Source: Piromyces finnis | Lineage: Eukaryota; Neocallimastigomycota; Neocallimastigomycetes; Neocallimastigales; Neocallimastigaceae | Reading direction: 5' to 3' | DNA length: 64,000 nt | Assembly (NCBI GenBank): GCA_002104945.1 | Contig: MCFH01000042.1 | Coordinates: 419,119 to 483,118 of the forward strand | Shown: in pieces, positions 36,194 to 47,694 of the stretch | Numbering within the stretch: the stretch's first letter is position 1 | How the letters are laid out: each line of letters starts with the position of its first letter | Program-made: the position numbers and the translations under genes | Notes under the pieces: generated by a model | Seen by the model: only the letters and a program-made list of their open reading frames with translations | The model's database searches: none | What the model was told of the DNA's origin: nothing

Positions 36194-38413
36194 TTAATCA
36201 AAGTAATCAGAAAAAAAGGTTTGTTTTACGAAATTTGGAGTAGTAGGAGAATTTGTATTAACCTTCACACTGTTTAAACTTTCAATTGATGGTGAACGTT
36301 TAGAGTTTAAATAAAGAGGAGGTGGAGTGGAAATGGAGGTTTCTTGAATTTCATTTGATGATATGTGTTGTTGTGATGGTTTAATACTTGTGCTATTATC
36401 CAATTTTTCTGAAAATGATTGTTGCTGCCTACCAATATTACTAATCGTTTGGGATTTCTCAGTTTCCTTTTCTTTAGTTGAAATAAATTGGCAATGATCA
36501 ACATTATTTATAGTTGGTGAATTTGACTGAAGATTATCCGTACCATTCGATTTTGGTAAACCAGTTTGAGGATTATCACTATTGCTTTTATTGGGTAGGG
36601 ATGATTGACCGTTATTCTTATTAACATTGTTTTGTGAAGATGATAATGACGATGGAGAGTCATTTTCACAATGAACATCCGATTTTAGGGGTAATACCGG
36701 ATAATCATCCTTAATATTAGTTGTATTTGGTGTAAATGGTGGACGATTGTCCTTGTCCTTACTTTCTGGTGTAAATGGTGGACGATTCTCGTTATTAGTA
36801 TCCATTAACGGTTGACCTGACGAAGAATTTGTTATGATTGGAACAACAGAAGAACGTTTATCCTTTACTTTTTTATCATCAGATGGAAGAGGAGGTAAAC
36901 TTACATAGGATTGACGTTTCTCATTCTTTATTTGGAATGGAGATGGTCCAGTAAAAGATTGACGATTATCATTCTTTGTTTGGCTAGCATACGATTGACG
37001 TTTATCCGAGGGTGTAAAAGAACTACGATTATCCTTAGTATATGGTTGTTGATATGGTATGGATGGTGGTGGGGGTGGTGGTGGTTGAGATGAATAACTA
37101 TGACGTTTATCCTTGGGTTGTAATGGTGTTTGACTGTTATAGGATTGATGCTTTTCTGAAGGAGTAAAGGAATTACGATTTTCATTAAAGGGGGATTGAT
37201 ATGATATTGGATTAGTATTTACAATAGGTCTTTGAAAACCTTCTGGATAACAAGGATTATTAATTTGACGTTTCATTACAAAACTATTTACAGAGGAAGG
37301 AAGAGAACTTCTTGCACCGCCTGGTTGATCACCATTATAAAATTCTGGACCATCATAAAAGTCTGATATTGGGGCAATACCTTCTAACTTTTGTTTGAAA
37401 TTTTTAGAAGGCTTTGTTTTTATATATATATATATAAAAATAATAAGAATAATAACAATGGTATACAATTATAGTATGAAAAAGGGGAGAAAATTTAGTA
37501 TGCTACACCATTTTTATTTTTATACAATACAATTAAAACCCGAAAATCTAAATATGAAGTTTACCTTGATTATGCTTTTTCTAAAAACATAAATACCTAA
37601 ACCAATGACAAAAATAATACAACCAATGATACTAGCTATGATAACCTTACGTCTTGAAGTATATTCGTCTTTGGCATCTTGGCCAATTTGATTATTACTG
37701 TCTGATGAAGAAGACAAGCCAGATGATGAATTATTAGAACTAGAATCTGATGATAAACTGGAATGATCATCATCAGAAACATTATTATTTGAGGCAGTAT
37801 TAGCTGTATCGGTATGAGTATTATTTTTGTTTTCTTTTTCTTTGGAACTATCATTAGTACTGGTATTAGTTTTGGTGTTGGTATTAGAGTTTGAATTAGT
37901 ATTAGTGTTGTTATTATTGTTTGTATTGGTATTGGTGTTGGTACTAGTATTGGAATTGGTATTAGTGTTGGTATGGGTATTGGAATTGGTATTAGTGTTG
38001 GTACTAGTATTGGAATTGGTATGAGTATTGGTATTGGAATTGGAATTGGAACTGGTATTAGTATTGGTATTGGAATTGGTATTGGTATTGGTATTGGAAT
38101 TGGAATTAGTATTAGTGTTGGTATTAGTGTTGTTGTTGGTATTGGTATTAGTATCTGTATTGTTAGAGTTATTAGTATGAGTATCTATATTAGTGTCTGT
38201 ATGAGTATCTGTATGAGTATCTGTATTAGTGTTAGTATTAATAGTATTATCCACTGAAGGTCTATCATTACCTTCTTTATTTTCAATACTTTCTACAGAA
38301 CTAGTTGTATTTAAACTATGACTAGTAACATCATCATCCCTTGATATTAAAACTTTACCACGAATAATGGATAATAATAATACTATAAATATAACAAAAA
38401 TATAAAATCTCAT
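36194..38413 (-). CDS. Single-pass membrane protein with (Thr-Asn)n ectodomain and long RxS-rich tail
   Basis: Two exons (38413-37565 and 37411-36194) join at phase 0 to give 688 residues. The signal peptide is MRFYIFVIFIVLLLSIIRGK, then VLISRDDDVTSHS. A stretch of about 120 residues alternates Thr/Ser with Asn in near-strict register, and a Ser-rich region follows. A transmembrane helix (KVIIASIIGCIIFVIGLGIY) precedes a basic RKSIIK, and the tail begins PSKNFKQKLEG. The tail repeats two motifs: NR-x-SF-TP-like (NRNSFTPSEK, NRSSFTPSDK, NRQSFTG, NRPPFTP) and KR/KH-x-SY (KHQSY, KRHSY, KRQSY twice). There is also a run of seven prolines. The R-x-S sites look like targets for basophilic kinases, and the proline run like an SH3 or profilin ligand (inference). 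The stalk is a likely O-mannosylation target. The family is unknown to me; a wall-integrity sensor is the nearest analogy. Confidence 0.78.
37860..38235. repeat. Coding hexanucleotide-type repeat, (Thr/Ser-Asn)n
   Basis: Degenerate GGTATT/GGTGTT/GGAATT hexamers on the plus strand encode alternating Asn and Thr/Ser on the minus strand. The array is in the ectodomain of the long-tail membrane protein. The plus-strand frames read Val-Leu or Gly-Ile repeats and are spurious ORFs. Confidence 0.9.
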
Positions 38414-40567
38414 TGTGATTTAAAAAATAGCTTATAAATAATGTTGCAGGTGGTTATGGTATAGTAATATTTTTTATTATTGTTGTTGTTGTTGTTGTTG
38501 TTGTTGTTCCTATTTAAAAATTTGTATATTGATGGTACAATAATAACAATGATTGTATGAGTATTTTTTTTTTCCTCCTCTATATATAAAGTATTATGAA
38601 ATAAATATAAAATATAAAAATATATATATCAATGAATGAATGAATAATAATTTTATTAATGTATTGTCATTATTAATATGTTTGTTTTGTTCTTATTTGA
38701 AATTTTATATAATATAAAAATAGGTGAATGCATTACACAAATTATAAAAAATAAAAATTTTATTATTCTACCTACACACAAATAAAATGTTTCAGATAAT
38801 AGAAATAGTTCCACTTTTATTTTTTCTTTTCTTTTAAAACTATTAATTTCTTTTTTTTTTTTTTATTTTATTTTAAAAAAGAAAAGTAAGATAGAAAAAA
38901 AAAAAAAAGTTTTAAATGGCCAAATTTTACCTTTTCGTCAAAAAAAGGTAAATAAAAAAAAAAAAGAAAAAAAAAATGGTAAGCAAAGTTTAATATTAAA
39001 AAAAAATTTTTTTATTTTTTAAAACTCCAATAAAAATTCTTTTTTTATTTTCTTTTTTTTTTTTTAATCTAAAACTTTTTCTTTTATTTTTTTAATTAAA
39101 AAAAAAAAAACTAATTAAATAAATAAAAAGTGACTTTTTTAAAATTTTAATTTCAATAAAAGAAAATAATAATAATAATAAAAAATTGACTTTTTTTTTT
39201 TCTTTGTTTTGTTTTTTTAACGCTCGCTCGCTTTTACCCTAAAAAAGTATCGAAAAATAAAATAAAAAATAGAAATTCATAACAACTTTTTTTTAAACTG
39301 CATATTGTGTGATGTAGTATAGAATGAATTATCAAAAAAAAAAAAAAAAATTATAGTATTGCATATATTAGATTATATTGTAATATAGGCAATGAATATT
39401 AAATTAAAAAAGAATTTTTTTTTATCAAAAATTTTTAATTTTCCTTTTTTAGGTGATAAAATGAAAATGATTTTTTTTACTCAAAAGAAAATTCATTATT
39501 GGGAAAAAAAAAGGCAAATTTTTTGACATAGAAAGAAAAAAAGGAGGAAAGTTTAAAAGAAAAAGGTAAATAAAATAGAATGAAAAAATAATAGAATAAA
39601 ATTTGAATACATTCCTATAATAAGTATTATTAATTATTATAATGAAATATGAATAAGAAAAAAAAAATGAGATTGATCCTCTAACAATTCCTTTTTGAGA
39701 TTTGATCATATGATTTTTTACCATGAAAAGTAAAGAAAAAAAGAAATTCATTCCTTTTCTAATATTTTTATCGTACAAAAATGCAATGTATTGTAACTAC
39801 AATTTAACTACATTGTAATACATGTTGTAATGCCGCTCGTTGGACAAAGTGAAAATAGAAATAAACCATTCCTTCTACCACTACCACCACCACCCACCAC
39901 CACTGTTTTTTTTTTTCAAAAAAATAAAAACAACTAAAAATATAGAATAAAACCAAAGATAGTGACCAACAACATAGGCTATTATTATTTGTTTATTATT
40001 GTTTTGTGTTTGTTTCTTTTGTTTTCATTTATAATAAAATTATTTTTTAAAGAAAATAAAATTATTACTTAAGGAATTTTAAAAAATGGTTGTTTTTTCT
40101 TTTTTAATAAAAAAAACCTTTTTTTTTTTTAATTTTTCACTTTTATTATAGATATTTCTTTAAAAGAAAGTTTGTCTTTCGTTTTGTTTTTTCTTTTAAA
40201 AAATAAGAATTTATTTTTTATTTAAAAAAATACTTTTCTTTGTTTCATGAGAGTAAAAAAAATTAAAAGTGGTGTCAATTTACTATAGAGTTGAAAGAAA
40301 ACAAAAATTTTCTTTTTTCTTAAAAAATAAGTTCTTATTATATATGAATTAATTAAAAAAAAATATATAAAATAAATAATTAATTAAATAAAAGATATAA
40401 AAAATGACACTGGAGAAACAAAAATATTGAACATATTCCTATTTCTTCAATAATTTTTATACTTTTATAAAATTTTTATATTAATTTTAAAAATTCTAAT
40501 GTTTATTGTTTTTTTTTTTTTTTTGATTAAATTATTTTTATTAAAAGTTTATGAGATTTAGTTTCGT
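38414..40567. other. 2.15-kb intergenic, A/T low complexity
   Basis: Contains the (GTT)n tract at 38480-38508, a CGCTCGCTCGC patch near 39221 and an ACC-rich block at 39866-39904. Otherwise A/T runs. No supportable gene. Confidence 0.7.
38480..38508 (-). promoter_or_regulatory. (CAA)n tract in the leader of the long-tail membrane protein
   Basis: Nine or so GTT units on the plus strand, CAA in the sense direction, about 67 nt before the ATG at 38413. Confidence 0.5.
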
Positions 40568-40869
40568 TTAGTTGTTCTTAATTCTTTCAACTCTTTCTGG
40601 TGAAATTAATGGATTCATTTGGCACATGTAAGTAATAGCCCACATAAGGTAACAGCAAGCTAAAGTCAAAACAATACTGGTTCTGATGACACTGTATATT
40701 TTAAAAAGTATATTATAAAAAAAAAGGCATTAAAAAAACATATCTTTAATATTAAAAATTTTATTCGAGATATTTACGCTTGGTTTGGACCCTTTGGAGT
40801 GAATAAGAGGGCAAGAACGGATAAAACGAAGATAACGGCAAGAACGATTAAAAGTACTCTAACACCCAT
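40568..40869 (-). CDS. VMA9: V-ATPase V0 subunit e (Vma9/ATP6V0E)
   Basis: Subunit e is a tiny two-helix membrane protein needed for assembly of the V0 sector of the vacuolar proton pump. Two exons (40869-40778 and 40691-40568) join as GC+T to 71 residues, a normal length. The first helix is in MGVRVLLIVLAVIFVLSVLA. It is followed by the family signature TPKGPNQAV (animal IPKGPNRGV), and the second helix contains LTLACCYLMWAITYMCQMNP (animal SVCCYLFWLIAILAQLNPL). It ends PERVERIKNN. The 87-nt intron has donor GTAAAT and acceptor ACAG. A (CAA)n tract lies about 100 nt upstream of the ATG. The gene is too short to be found by length alone; the KGPN and CCY...W...QxNPL motifs make the call. Confidence 0.92.
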
Positions 40870-40965
40870 TATAATATTATCTATATATAATTTATTTTTT
40901 TTATAAAAATTATTAATTATTTTGTAAATTTAAAAAATATAAAATATTTCTTTCTTTTTTTTATA

Positions 40966-40986
40966 GTTGTTGTTGTTGTTGTTGTT
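40966..40986 (-). promoter_or_regulatory. (CAA)n tract in the leader of VMA9
   Basis: About seven GTT units (CAA in the sense direction) about 97 nt upstream of the VMA9 ATG. A shorter tract lies at 41435-41449. Confidence 0.5.
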
Positions 40987-43304
40987 ATCCATCTCAATTT
41001 CCAGTTTATACTGAACTTTTGTTATTTAAAAAAAAGAATTTACTAAACTCTTTGATTTTTATTTAAAAAATAAATGTGTTTCGACACTTTATCCGATATT
41101 AAAAATTATTATGATGTTTGAAATATGTATTATATGTATTGATAAATAAATCCATTTGTACTAATATTTTTATACTTTTGACAATCTTTTCACTTTTATA
41201 TATTTTATCGATCATTAAAAAATACCAATTCCCTTTTCTTTTTTTCATAATGATTATTATTTTTGATTAAATATTTTAATTGGTATCAAAAAAAAAAAAG
41301 TTTTCTTTTTTTCAATAAACTCTTTACAATTCTCACCATGATATATTGCTTTTATTTTTTCCTTTATAATTTTATTTTTAAAGTTTGATTTTGTAATACA
41401 TTCTTTTTTTTTAATTATTTATTTATACTTTATAGTTGTTGTTGTTGTATTTACAAAAGTACAAGTGAATTAAAATAATATATAAATTTTTACTCCGAAA
41501 TTTTAAAGTTTTCAAAATTCGGTTCTATTATATAAATTGCATTTCATCATCACCATCATCGTACTGAATAAATCTCTTTTTTTTTTCATAAAATATACTT
41601 TAATATTATATAAATAGATTATTACTTTATTTTAAATTTTATTTGTGGTTTTGTTTTAGAGAGTTTTTTTTTTTTTAAATTTTTTATTTTAGTTTATTTC
41701 TTTTTAACTTTTTTTTTTTTTTAATTTCTTTTTCTTTTTTTTTTTCTTTTTTTTTTTTTTTAAAAAAATTATACTTTTAATAATTTTAAATAAAAAAAAA
41801 TTAGAGAAATAATAAATTGAGGTAAAATAAAGAAATTTTTTTGATTTATTTTTATTTATTATTGCTTTCAACTAAATATAAAATAATATATTATTGATTA
41901 TATTTTAATATATTAAGTCTAATTTTTTTCTAAAAATTATTAGGCCATAATTATCATAAAAAAAGTAATAATCCAAATGAAAAATATTAAATAATATTAA
42001 ATACTAATAAATATTAATAAATATTAATAATATTAAATACTATTAATAATATTAATACTATTAAATATTAAATACTATTAATACTATTAAATAGTAATAT
42101 TAAATACTAATAAATATTAAATAGTATTATTCCTAATAATAAAATTTATTATTATTCATTAGTATTCTATTTAATTATGAATTAGTATTTATTCATAAAT
42201 TAAATTTTATAAAGATTCATTTGTATTATGATGATTATCAATATTCTTTTTTTTTATTTATTATCATTTTTCTACATTTTTTTAGTATTGATTAAAGTTT
42301 TATATTTTACCTTTTAGATAAATAATAAATAATATATGAAGGAGTATAATCTTAATAATTATTTAATATACAAAACTAATCTTGTTTTTTTTTTTTTTTG
42401 ATATTAAACAATATAAATATTATTGGTATATTTCTATTTAAAATAGTTATATTATTAGCCAATCATTACTATATAACTCATGACGTAATTAGTATAAATA
42501 ATGTTGGGCTTAAAAATTAATATATGGAGATTTTATAAATTGTTCACATGAATATCATTATATTTATATAGATTTATGTTATGTAATCCTTTGATTGATG
42601 TCGTGTGATCGTCTTGTGTAAACATAGATTTTATGTATAAATTTATTTGTATTGAAATAATGGCTTAGATATGTAAAAGGTAAAGAATAAATATCATATT
42701 TTATTATTCATTGCAAAATATTTATGGCTTATAATACCAAAAAATATCCACTCTATGGAAGATCAATTTTTAAAAGTTTAAAGTTATAAAGTTTAAATAA
42801 AATAAAATTCTTTTTTAATATTTACCTTGACGGGATCCTTTTTTTTTTTTTTTTTTTTTTTGAATAATAATGATTAAAATAATACCATTCAACATTGTAT
42901 CAAGAAACACGTCATCCTCATCATAATAAAATATATTGTTTTAAAATAACTAAAGAATATGACATTCATATTAACAAAAAGAATCTAACGATGCTACAAG
43001 AGTTTAAAAAAATGGTTAAAAATTGAAAATATATTTATAGAAAAAACGAGTATTTATATATTAAATATTAACATATATAGTTTATTTTGAGTGAAAAGAT
43101 TTTTAAAAACAACATAAAATAATAAATAATCCGGAAAATATAATAGAAAGAGAAAAAGAACATATATAAATATTGTCAATGTAAACCATTACAATAATGT
43201 TTGCAAGATAACATTTTAAATTTGACATATCAAAAAAAAAAAGATTTTCTATATTTTTTAATTTTGGAGGATAGATTGTTTCGAAATATTGTAAATATTG
43301 TAGG

Positions 43305-43338
43305 TATAAAATAAACCGGCTGGTCAGTTTATTTTATA
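43305..43338. repeat. Perfect inverted repeat, 12-bp arms, GC-rich loop
   Basis: TATAAAATAAAC and its exact reverse complement flank a 10-nt loop CGGCTGGTCA. The loop is strikingly GC-rich for this surrounding. It could be a protein-binding palindrome or a hairpin in a transcript. Confidence 0.85.
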
Positions 43339-44160
43339 AAAAGGAAAATAGTAATAGTTTACATGGAAAGGATAATGGATGAATTTAAAAAAAAAAATAA
43401 TAATAATTCTAATTTTAATAATCAGCTTAAAATTATTATTATACACATATATTATATACTTTTTCTAATTTTAATAATCAGCTTAAAATAAGTTTATAAT
43501 ATATGTGTAGGTAGTAATAGCTTGAGCAAAAGATAATATTGAATTCATAACTATAATATTAATATGAGAGTTGAAACTTTATAAAATTTGGTTAAACAAA
43601 ATCTATTTTTTTTTAATCCTATCTTTTTTTTTTTTTACCTAACGATAGCTATACAATTTATTTATAATTATTCTAGTGTTTTTTTGTTTTTTTGTTTTTT
43701 TGTTTTTTGTTTGTTTGGTTTGGTTTTAGTTGTTACTAAATAATTACAGTAAAAAAAAAAAGTTTAAACTTTATAAAAAAAATTTTTTAAATTTTAATTA
43801 ATTGACTTTAAAAAAATGTATCCAAATTCAAATACCAAATATAGAATAATGAATAAATTAAACAACTACCACCACACACCACTTGAAAAGAAAATGTAAA
43901 AAAAAAAAAGTATAAATACTACCCAAGGTATTACTTGAATTTAAAATTGAATAAATAATTTATTTATTTATTTTTTATATTATTAATTTTTTTTTATTCA
44001 AATAGGTTCACTCTAATAGTTAAATAAATATTCTAAATTCTTATTAAAAATGAATTGTAAAAAAGAGAGAGAATTTGTCTTTTATAAATAATATTTCTAT
44101 TGATATTTGTTTTTTGTTTTTGTTTTTTTTTTACTATTATTTATTTAATATTTTATTCCA

Positions 44161-44184
<24 letters not shown>

Positions 44185-44191
<7 letters not shown>

Positions 44192-45306
44192 CCAACTCTT
44201 TGTTCACATCTAGAATAACGGAATAAACCATTAATAAAACCGGCATAGGTGATGTCTTTTTTGCCTGGAACATAATAAATTTCTGAAAGACGAATTTGCC
44301 AGGGAGGATAACCGTATAATTGGAAATATTCTGGAGTTCCACCATAAATAATAATTAGTTCTGGATCACATCCATCATTTTTAAAAGTGTATTTAGAAAT
44401 AACTTCGTTCATGGCTTCAATCGTCATACACTGAACCTCACTACTTTTCATGGTTTTAGAAAGTAGTGATGCAACTTTAGCTATTTGTGGTTTACCATCA
44501 TCATAAGAAATGAAATTTACATGGAAATGGGAATAAAATGTCTTTTGTTTTTCATTATTATTTAAAATATAGGTATTGGTTAAATGACGAGCGGTGACCA
44601 AATCACCTGAACCATTAAACTTTATAGAAAATTCGGGTGCTGCTGGGAAATGAACTTCTTCATCAAAGGTATTGGCAATTTCTTTAATATGTTGCTTTAA
44701 GAAGCTGTTATAGTCATAGAAAGAAATATAAGGGATACCCACTTCTATTGACCAATAGATCAATTGCTTTATATTATGGAAAAGTTCTGTTGGATTTTCA
44801 TGGTCTTTAGGTTGGATTTGTATTATAAATGATAAATGTTTTGGGATTTTTTTCAAATAGACGACATTCATGGATAATGTCTTGGGAGTCAATTCAAATT
44901 TCTTTTCTGCCAATTTATCTTTTATATTCGATATTATTTTATTGAACATTAAATATATACTGTAGAATACATGCATTCCAAATAATATGACATAAAATAT
45001 TGGAGATAATATAAAATCAAGTTTGTTTTTTATCAAGGTTTGTTTAAAGCTACTTTCTTCACTTAGCTCTTTTTTCAAACATTGAAGATTATATTTTTCA
45101 AAAACATCTTCTGTATTCTCATTGTTTGTTTCTGTGGTGGTGGTGGATACCTTTGTTGTTGTATGAGATGGTGTTGAATTCTTTTGTGTATTATTGGTTT
45201 CTTCTGGGTTGGTTTTCTTTACAGAACCGTCATATCCTTCATCATATAAGGTATTTTCAGTTTCTGTACTATCATATCCAGTGTCTTTAATTATTTCAGT
45301 TTGCAT
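44185..45306 (-). CDS. NUS1: Dehydrodolichyl diphosphate synthase complex subunit NUS1 (NgBR)
   Basis: NUS1 is the non-catalytic partner of the cis-prenyltransferase (DHDDS/Rer2/Srt1) that makes the dolichol backbone at the ER. A single exon of 373 residues has a Thr/Asn-rich N-terminus, then a membrane segment (FYVILFGMHVFYSIYLMF, about residues 97-120). The prenyltransferase-like fold follows, with LKKIPKHLSFIIQ, QLIYWSIEVGIPYISFYD, DPELIIIYGG, PPWQIRLSEIYYVP and a C-terminal CEQRVGK. The last is the family's C-terminal RxG motif (CEQRLGK in animals), which completes the active site of the partner. The catalytic Asp of true prenyltransferases is not expected in this family. The lack of introns contrasts with its neighbours. 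Dolichol feeds the PMT gene 3.5 kb away through Dol-P-mannose. Confidence 0.93.
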
Positions 45307-46618
45307 TTTTTATTAAATATATCTATTATATAGTATTAATAAAATATGGTTTTATTTTTTTTAAAAAAAAAAAAAAGAGGAGGGAAGGAACTATTAAATG
45401 GATTTATTGAAAGTATTGGTATTATAAATTATTTATTATAAAATAATTATTTTATAATAATTATTATATTGTTATTATTATTGATTGTTGTTATTATTGA
45501 TTGCTGTTATTATTATAAATTAGTATTGTTCTTTTTGTAAATCGTTAATATAATGTTAGTATCGTTGGTGTTTTTATTTCCATAACTATTTATTATGAAT
45601 ATTGGAAATGACCAAAAGGAAATTTTTTTTTTTTAATATAAAACTTTTGGTGAAATTTTTGTTTTTTGCTGTTATTGTTGATTATTATTTAATAAATTAC
45701 AATAATTTTTTTTATTTTTATAAAATTAATTATGTCAATGTAGGTGTAATTATGATTGCCAAAAAAAAAAAAAAGGTAATATAATAGTATTCTTTTGTTT
45801 TGTTTTTTTTGAAATTGCTATTCAATAATTGGTTATTAAAGTAGTATATTTATATATATATAATAACAGTATTTTAGATATATTATTTTATCCCTATTAT
45901 TACAATTAAAAAATAAAGAAAACTTTTATATTAAATTGGTAAAAGGTTTGTTTTTTCCTTATCACCCAATTTAATGCTACTTTTTTTTTTTAACTTTTGT
46001 AAAGTTTCTTTAAAAAAAAAAAAGGAAAAAAATTTCTTGTTCTTTTTTTTTTTTTTACTATATTTTCTTTGACATTATATTAATAATATATTAGATTATA
46101 ATGATAAATATATTAATTATAATTAATTTTAATATAAATTTTAATTCTATCCTTTTTTTTTTAATACACAAAAAAAAAAAAAGATCAAAAGTAATATTTA
46201 AATAGCTACTTTTAAAAAAAGTATCAATATAATAATATAAATAATATAATAGTAATAGAATCTAATGAATGCATTACTTTTAACAACTAAAAAAGATACA
46301 AGATTTCGGTTTTATAAAAATAAATGTCATAATAAAAAAAAAAAAAAAAAGGGAATGGAAAATTAATAAAAAAAAGTTTACTGATTTTAATATTCCATAA
46401 ATTTATAAAAAATTTTGATCACCACCCTTGAAAAGTACCTATAGAAAATTATATTAAATTTCATATTAAAAAAATAAAAATATCATAGGAACAAAAGCAT
46501 TTCTTTTTCTATTATTATTATTATTATTATTATATATTTTAAACTAGTACACTAATTCAATTTAAATAATATTTTTTTATCTTTTAGAAAAAAACCTATA
46601 CTATTCCTATAATACTTC

Positions 46619-46679
<61 letters not shown>

Positions 46680-46849
46680 GACTTTTTCATCTAAAAAAAA
46701 AAAAAATTTCAAATAGAAATAAAGTTTTTTTTATTATCCAATAAAATTCCACAATGAATTCAAATTTAATATGTTGAAATCTTTTAAGGAAAAGAAAAAA
46801 AAAATTTTTTTTTAAAAGTTTACAATAAAAAAAAAAAAAAAAGGAAAAA
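45307..46849. other. Divergent intergenic, NUS1 / GNAT
   Basis: A/T low complexity with (TTA)n runs near 46514-46530 and 46620-46677. No supportable gene; one 60-residue ORF is Phe/Lys/Asn homopolymer. Confidence 0.7.
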
Positions 46850-47509
46850 ATGGAAAGTAATAATAAAAATAATACATTGGTAATAACAACGTTGGAATCA
46901 TTAAAAGATTATTGTAATGTTTCAAAAGAAGTTCTTATAAATTCACTTCAAAAACTTGAAAAAAAAATATTTCCAAAAAATGAACAAATGGATATTTCAA
47001 CCGAAGTTAAAAAACGAACCAATACATTGGTTATAGCAATAACCTTAAATACACCTTCCACTTCAGATACCGTTAAAGCAACAACAACAACCGAAAATAA
47101 TTATACCCAAGAAAAAAATAAATTAAAAAATAAAAGAAAAAGTAAAGGAAATTTAAAAAATAATAATAGTAGTGGTCTAGTGAATTTCAATAAAAAATCA
47201 ACAACCGAAATCAATAGTAATAAATATTTTGTTGTTGGATATCTTATCTATTCAAAAAAGGATTCTATAATTAAATTTGCTGTCGATCCTTCTAAAAGAA
47301 ATCTTGGTACTGGTTGGAAATTACTTTCTTATTCAATGGAACGTATGACAAATCAAATGCCAAAAGGTCATAAAATAAATTTAGCAGTAGATATTAGTCG
47401 ACTTCCTGCACAACATTTATATTCTAAAGTTGGCTTTAAAATTAAAGAACAAATTGATAATTATTATGAACCAGGAAGACATGCTTATATTATGGAATAT
47501 TTTGTATAA
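46850..47509 (+). CDS. GNAT-fold N-acetyltransferase, substrate unknown
   Basis: A single-exon protein of 219 residues. The N-terminal half is Lys/Asn/Thr-rich and not recognisable. The C-terminal half fits a GNAT core. YFVVGYLIYSKKDSIIKFAV gives the central strands and VDPSKRNLGTGWKLLSYSME the acetyl-CoA pyrophosphate loop (R-x-x-G-x-G/A form). INLAVDISRLPAQHLYSKVG FKI is the conserved strand plus the A-x-x-L-Y-x-K-x-GF helix, and YIMEYFV the last strand. The motif-A loop and the LYSKVGF element are both intact, so an active acetyltransferase is likely. Substrate and location are unknown. The N-terminal third of the GNAT fold is not obvious and may be interrupted by the Asn/Lys-rich stretch. 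Confidence 0.75.
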   Translation: MESNNKNNTLVITTLESLKDYCNVSKEVLINSLQKLEKKIFPKNEQMDISTEVKKRTNTLVIAITLNTPSTSDTVKATTTTENNYTQEKNKLKNKRKSKGNLKNNNSSGLVNFNKKSTTEINSNKYFVVGYLIYSKKDSIIKFAVDPSKRNLGTGWKLLSYSMERMTNQMPKGHKINLAVDISRLPAQHLYSKVGFKIKEQIDNYYEPGRHAYIMEYFV

Positions 47510-47694
47510 TAAATTCATTACTAGTTTAATTGATACATAAATATACCCTTTTTTTTTTTAAAAAAAAAAAAAAAAAGTACTTTATATTGATAGTAATATG
47601 AACTTGGAGAAAAAACTATAATAGTATGAAGATATATTATTATATAGTAGTATTTAAGTTACAAGAATTTAATTAAAAAAATATACCCTCATAA

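Larger units (their letters stand above)
40870..44184. other. 3.3-kb intergenic, A/T low complexity
   Basis: Holds the VMA9 promoter side and NUS1 3' flank. Contents: (GTT)n at 40966-40986 and 41435-41449; degenerate AATATTAAATACT repeats at about 41990-42130; a perfect 12-bp-arm palindrome at 43305-43338; and a 26-bp direct repeat at about 43408-43490. A CCACC patch lies near 43866. No gene seen. Confidence 0.7.

Noticed and set aside
37827-38257. Plus-strand ORFs of Val-Leu and Gly-Ile repeats
   Set aside because: Antisense frames of the (Thr/Ser-Asn)n coding repeat, with no signal, splice or start support.
42830-43260. Possible tRNA or snRNA genes in gene-free DNA
   Set aside because: I found no cloverleaf arms, A/B boxes or recognisable snRNA core in this or other intergenic stretches; GC-richer patches are too short.
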